DNA of 64,000 nucleotides from Meloidogyne chitwoodi (Eukaryota; Nematoda; Chromadorea; Rhabditida; Meloidogynidae): NCBI GenBank assembly GCA_015183035.1, contig JACZZP010000019.1, positions 248,001 to 312,000 of the forward strand, read 5' to 3'. Shown piece by piece: positions 59,326 to 64,000 of this stretch (position 1 is its first letter; each line of letters starts with the position of its first letter). The notes under the pieces were generated by a model. It saw only the letters and a program-made list of their open reading frames with translations, ran no database searches and was not told where the DNA came from. The position numbers and the translations under genes were made by a program.

Positions 59326-60146
59326 TTTTCATTTATTCACGAAAACAACTCAAATTTTATTTGTTCTTTATTTTTTAAATAAAATAATTATAAATTAATT
59401 TAAAAAACTTTATATTTATAAATTATGTATTATATATTTATTACAACTAATAAAATATAAATACTTCAATTAAAATTATATAATTACAAATTAATATTAA
59501 TATTACTACAATTATATTTTAAATAAATTACTATTACATTATTATAAAAATTAACTTAATTAAATTTAAAAATATTATATTAAATAAAATCGACTTTAAA
59601 ATTAAAAATAAAATCTTATTATTTTTTAATATATTATAATTTAAAAAATATTATATTAAATAAAATCAACTTTAAAATTAAAAATAAAATCTTATTACTT
59701 TTTTAATATATTATAATTAAAATACAAAGCATATGGCTATGATATTAAAAATCTACATTTGAACAACATTTTTAAAAGGAAAAAAAATAAATTAAAATTA
59801 TTTTTATAAAAAACAATAAATTAAATAAAAAAAGAATGGAGCATGGCAAGCTTTTGCAAAAGTATTTACTATGCGTGTGATGATAAATAAAATTTTATAC
59901 TACTATATTAATAAAAAAATAAAATAATTTATTTAATAAAATATTAAAATAAGAATTACATACTTAAATTATTTTCCTTCAAAAAAACTTCAACATTCTA
60001 AATAGTTAATCAGTTATTTCCTTATATTTACTTTAAGTATTATGTAACTTTTTTAATTTAATTTTAATAAAATAATTTGTTAATATTTTATAAAAAAATA
60101 AAATAATTTTTTATACTAACAATAAGGTCATATTCTATATTAAATC

Positions 60147-60591
60147 CGTGCTAGGAAAATTGGGCAATGGAAAATTGGGCAGTGAAGAAACATACAAAAA
60201 CTTGCAAGAAAATACAAAAATAAAAGAAAAAGAAAAAATACAAGAAAAATACAAAAATACATCTGAATACAAAAATACAAGAAAAATACATGAAAAATAC
60301 AAAAATACATCTGAATACGAAAATACAAGAAAAATACATGAAAAATACAAAAATACATCTGAATACAAAAATACAAGAAAAATACATGAAAAATACAAAA
60401 ATACATGAAAAATACAAAAAAAATACATCAAACACAAATACATCAGTAACACAACATTTTTTAAGTGTTTTTATATTTTTCATGTATTTTTGTATTTTCT
60501 TGCAAGTTTTTGTACTGTTTCTTCACTGCACAATTTTCCACTGCCCAATATTACACTGCCCAAATTTCCACTGCCCAATTTTCCGGGAGCC
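60147..60591. mobile_element. Foldback element F3 (GGGCAGTG family)
   Basis: 445 bp. Left CGTGCTAGGAAAATTGGGCA; right GCCCAATTTTCCGGGAGCC with four tandem CACTGCCCAATTTTC-type units. Flanks ATTAAATC (60139-60146) and AATAAATC (60592-60599), an 8-bp TSD with one mismatch. Arms include a tandem AAATACATCTGAATACAAAA array. Confidence 0.83.
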
Positions 60592-60687
60592 AATAAATCA
60601 CAGTGTGACTAGTATTTATAATAAAAATGTATCCATTAAATTTTTATATTAAATATAAAAATGATTTCTTGACAAAGTAAAACTTAG

Positions 60688-61318
60688 GGTACTTTTCCGT
60701 TATCCCTACGCACTTTTGCGGACTTTTTTTTTGCGGACAAATTTATTAATATATAAAAAGACAAGAATAATAAAAAAGTACATTTATTATATTCTATTTT
60801 TAAATTTATTTTTTTAATTTGATATTTTATTTAGTTTCAGTCTATTATTTTTGATTATTATTATTCTATTTACTTTATAATGAAAATTTGGGATTTGCCA
60901 ACAACTGAAAAAGATGCCATCGAATTCTTACAAGATCGTGTGGTCTTCTACACAAAACAAGAGTTTGTCGCGATGGACATGAAATGAAAGTTCATTACTT
61001 TTAACGTCCAGGTTTAGGTACAACTTTGTAGATCCCGAAACAGGATGTAATACTCAAAAAGTGGAAAGGATGTGGGGCAGTGCCAAATGGCGTAATAAGA
61101 AACATCGTGGAACTGCACGCCACCATTTGGATAGTTATTTTGCAGAATTTATGTGGAGGAAAATGATTGGTGAAGGAGACATTTTTGAAGAAATTATGAT
61201 CACTTGGGGAAAATATTGGCCATTGGGTTGATTTTTTCTTTTAAATATTTTCTCTTCAAAAATAAATTTGTCCGCAAAAAAAGTCCGCAAAAGTGCGTAG
61301 GGATAACGGAAAAGTACC
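60688..61318 (+). mobile_element. Degraded Merlin (IS1016/ISXO2-like) transposon
   Basis: 631 bp with long TIRs GGTACTTTTCCGTTATCCCT...CTTTTGCGGAC and their inverse; exact 8-bp TSD AAACTTAG (60680-60687 and 61319-61326). Inside, broken coding phrases read IWDLPTTEKDAIEFLQDR near 60890-60960 and VERMWGSAKWRNKKHRGTAR followed by HLDSYFAEFMWRKMIG near 61050-61170. The last two are hallmarks of the ISXO2-like transposase domain. Stops and missing sequence mean it cannot make transposase. Confidence 0.88.
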
Positions 61319-61326
61319 AAACTTAG

Positions 61327-61943
61327 TTTTTGGGAGTTTTGAATAATTATTTAAATTAAAATATCTAATATTTCAAACATTTTACGTATTTTACATGAGG
61401 CGAATTGCATATAAACTTTTAAATAATTAATAAATTACTAATTAAATTTAAATATATTTTAAAATCTCTAAATAAATTAATTAAATTATAAAAAATAAAT
61501 ATAATAATTATAATATTCTGCTGTAAAAATAAAACTTGAGAGAATTAAAAAATAAATTTATTAAAAAACTATTTTGATTGTCACTCAATTCAAAATGAAT
61601 TAACTTTATAACTATTATCAATTAAATATTTATAATAAATTGGAAATAATGTTAATTTATAAGTTTGTAAATTTAATATTTTAATAATTAATTGAGAAAC
61701 GAAAATAAAATATATATTTATAAAAAAATTAATTTTATTTCAAAGAAAATTGAATTTAATTAAATTATCATAATAACAATCTTATGATTGGAATTTAATA
61801 ATATAAAAATTATTTTAATTTATAATCATTTTTATTTAAAAATAAAAGAGAATAAATAAAATTTGAGTTGTTTTGTTTTTAAATATTTTGTTAGAATTAT
61901 TATATTAAATTTAATTAATTTTAGAATTATTCATACAATTAAA
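61327..61943. other. AT-rich stretch
   Basis: No feature recognised. Confidence 0.5.
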
Positions 61944-62283
61944 ATGGCTAATAATAAAGAAATTTATTAATAGCATTTTATTAAAGCACTTTAAATTGGG
62001 CCATAATGCAACAGTTGCAGCCCGTGAAACTAATGAGCTTCTTGGCCAAGAAGCCGTCTCTGCACGAATGGCACAACGTTATTACAAAAAATTTCGTTCA
62101 GGCCAAACTCAACAATTTCGTAAGAGTGGCTCTGGTAGACCTGAAACGGTCAACAAACAAGAAATTGATAAAAGAATAAAAAAAACTCCAGATGCATCAC
62201 CTGCAGAGTTGGCTAAAGGGCTTTGCCACAGAACAACTGCATGGCGTTATCTCACAGAAAGCCGTAGTAATAATTTTGAATAA
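61944..62283 (+). pseudogene. Mariner-type transposase N-terminal HTH relic
   Basis: Begins MANNKEIY and hits two stops; after a frame change it reads FKLGHNATVAARETNELL, then AQRYYKKFRSGQ, GSGRPETV and TAWRYL before the stop at 62281-62283. This is the paired helix-turn-helix DNA-binding region of mariner transposases (as in the HTH of SETMAR/Mos1-like proteins), with a broken start and no DDE domain downstream. From about 61996 the frame is open for 95 codons, so a small DNA-binding domain could be translated from an internal ATG, but nothing shows that it is. Confidence 0.75.
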
Positions 62284-63328
62284 ATAAATAATCGAATTTA
62301 TATTATAATTTCGTCTAAATTTTTTATCAATTTTTATAACTTTCCTGTATTACCCATAAAAGTTTTTTCACTTTTGACTACAAATGGTCTTATAATATAA
62401 TGTCATGTTTGTGACATGTCTTAATTTAAATAAAATATAAATTTATGTAATTTTAAAGCTAATTCCAATTACAAAAGCTAAACCCGCAGAAAATATTTGC
62501 AATGTAGATTTTCTCACAATCAAATTTCTATGCTTAGAGTGGATGATCAAACATTTGTTACTTCACTTTTTATAAATCATGTCCGTACTTCTGTTTTAAA
62601 GATTTTCTTAATTAAAAATTTATTTAAATTATTTTTTAGGTTTGTATAAATACACCAAAATATAATAAACTAATATTTTTAAAATAAAATTAAAAATTAA
62701 TTTAAAAATTAATGACATTTTTATTAAATAAGCAATTTTGTTTTACATTTAATAATTTATTTAAATTTATTGATAATTATAATAATTATCTTAATTATGA
62801 TTAACTTCAATATATAATAATATAAATAAATTACTGTGGATTTATTCATACAAAATTTAAGATCGAAAACATTATAAAAAATATATGGAAGAAATTAATA
62901 TAAATATAAAAAGATACATCTAATTTTATTAAATATAAAAAATAAATTTTTATTAAAAAAAATAAAAGAATACGGAAAAATTATTATTTTTAAAATAAAA
63001 AGTATTTTTAATTTTTAGCAGGTGTTTATCCAAAAATTTTGATAAAATCTTGAACAAATTTAAAGAAGAAAAAGGTGAAAATATTGCCGTAAATGAACTT
63101 AATGTTGATAATTAAGAACATAAGTATGTTCTATTACTAAAATTGATAATGAAAAAAAAGTTGTTGATGAATAGTGTTTTTATTTTTAAATTAAAAAATT
63201 TGATTAATTTTTTAAATATAATTTAACAAAAAAATATAATTAAAATTAAATACAATAAAAAAATTTAAAATTAAAAACTATCTAATAAGATTTTTTATGA
63301 TAAATATGAAGTTAATATACGTTCACAT
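62284..63328. other. AT-rich stretch
   Basis: Islands at 62380-62600 (AATGGTCTTATAATATAATG, GACATGTCTTAATTTAAAT, TTAGAGTGGATGATCAAACA) could be mariner downstream debris but do not translate convincingly. Nothing supported. Confidence 0.45.
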
Positions 63329-63530
63329 TAGAGATCGGACTGGATCTGGATCCAGACCTGGATTTTTCCTGGATCCAGAGTCCAGATCCAGGCATTTTTT
63401 AGGAATTCTGGATTTTTTCTTGACCTGGATTTTTCCTGGACTCCAGGTCCAGACTCTGGTCCAGGTCGATAAATTAAATCAAGAGTCCAGATCCAGGTCC
63501 AGAGACATTTTTTACCTGGATTTCCTGGAG
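63329..63530. mobile_element. GGATCC-rich MITE with a TAGAGATCGG left end
   Basis: Starts TAGAGATCGGACTGGATCTG; the interior reiterates CCAGATCCAGG/CCTGGATTTTTCCTGGA on both strands. The left terminus equals that of the MITE at 21669. No right terminus or TSD is found, so it is truncated or decayed. Confidence 0.65.
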
Positions 63531-63624
63531 TAAATTTTGTTCAAAAGTTAAAATGGAAATTGAAAATTAAGAGGAAAATGAAAGATTTATCTATAATTAA
63601 ATTGTTTTTTCTTCTAAAACGAGT

Positions 63625-63690
63625 ATGGTTGGGTGGGTAGTGCGTTAGTCTAGGAGCTTACCTTGACGTTGGTTCGACTCCTATGTTATT
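63625..63690 (+). other. tRNA-like sequence with a Pol III B-box
   Basis: GGTTCGACTCC at 63671-63681 is an exact B-box/T-loop consensus. TGGGTAGTGCGTTAG ~35-40 nt upstream is a loose A-box. I could not fold a full cloverleaf (T stem imperfect, no matching acceptor stem), so a tRNA pseudogene or tRNA-derived SINE head is more likely than a working tRNA. Confidence 0.35.
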
Positions 63691-64000
63691 TACGATATAT
63701 CTTTAGGACATTAATTATTGTTGAATTGTTTTTTATTTATTTTTCTTTCGTTTTAAAAAATTTTAACTCTATTATAAAAATATAATTTCTATATTTTTGA
63801 TTGCAACAATAAAAATGACGAATTTTTGCAAATTATGTTGCATTAATTTTTCAAAATTTTCGTCCGCGTAGATAAAAAAGTCTAATTTTTGGCAATAGAG
63901 GTTTAAAAAATTTTGAAATTTTTCGCCTGCGGCGCTAAAAATGGAAATTTGTTTGTATTAGTGAAGTAAAAAATTTTCACTAATGGCATTAAAAAAGGAA
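63691..64000. other. AT-rich tail of the window
   Basis: Phrases such as TTCGTCCGCGTAGAT and TTTCGCCTGCGGCGCT (63860-63935) could be a further decayed element, but there is too little to classify. Confidence 0.4.

Noticed and set aside
60135..60652. Four overlapping frames of 86-120 codons
   Set aside because: All lie in foldback F3 and reflect tandem AAAATACA units.
1..64000. CRISPR arrays, rRNA genes, bacterial operons
   Set aside because: The tandem repeats lack unique equal-length spacers, no rRNA-like sequence is visible, and spliced genes show the DNA is eukaryotic.

Overview
The window reads as nuclear DNA from a very AT-rich nematode. Introns are short (about 40-60 nt unless filled with repeats) with GT..TTTTAG borders. 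Genes lie close together on one strand, several start codons have a TTTTAG acceptor just upstream (possible spliced-leader sites), and transposons are abundant. A plant-parasitic tylenchid such as a root-knot nematode (Meloidogyne) is my best guess. That is an inference from base composition, intron style and a tandem family of secreted proteins, not a proof. Exon models below were built by hand; where I give a protein length, the exon lengths add up to a whole number of codons. || 1-17663 is a compact housekeeping block, all on the plus strand: mitochondrial intermediate peptidase (3' part of the gene), an unrecognised 120-aa protein, an OSTM1-like lysosomal membrane protein, and Mediator subunit 14. 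MED14 is laid out as three consecutive reading units (710, 453 and 428 codons), each ending in its own stop. The two breaks fall in linker regions of the family. Many introns here carry private minisatellites. || 17664-34609 holds four tandem paralogues (A-D) of a signal-peptide-bearing protein-kinase-like gene, each starting with a 52-nt signal-peptide exon. A, B and C are open throughout; D has two frameshifts. The catalytic loop is of the non-RD kind, and A and B lack the DFG glycine. Introns and spacers are packed with elements whose target-site duplications (TSDs) can be read: hAT-like MITEs with 8-bp TSDs, foldback elements, two solo LTRs (one interrupted by a 1064-bp near-palindrome), and Merlin-like MITEs. 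The locus looks like an expanding family of secreted proteins, possibly host-directed effectors. || 34610-64000 is an extremely AT-rich gene desert. Its recognisable contents are a Tc1 transposase relic (minus strand), one apparently complete 3.2-kb hAT transposon (TIRs, 8-bp TSD, spliced transposase) bracketed by two inverted mariner-type MITEs, two hAT-derived MITEs with exact TSDs, a foldback element, a degraded Merlin element, a mariner HTH relic, and a tRNA-like B-box sequence near the right end. || Working together: the left block is conserved cell machinery, possibly partly operonic; the middle is a fast-evolving secreted gene family; the right is transposon-dominated sequence that contains an autonomous hAT candidate for mobilising some of the MITEs seen in the middle.
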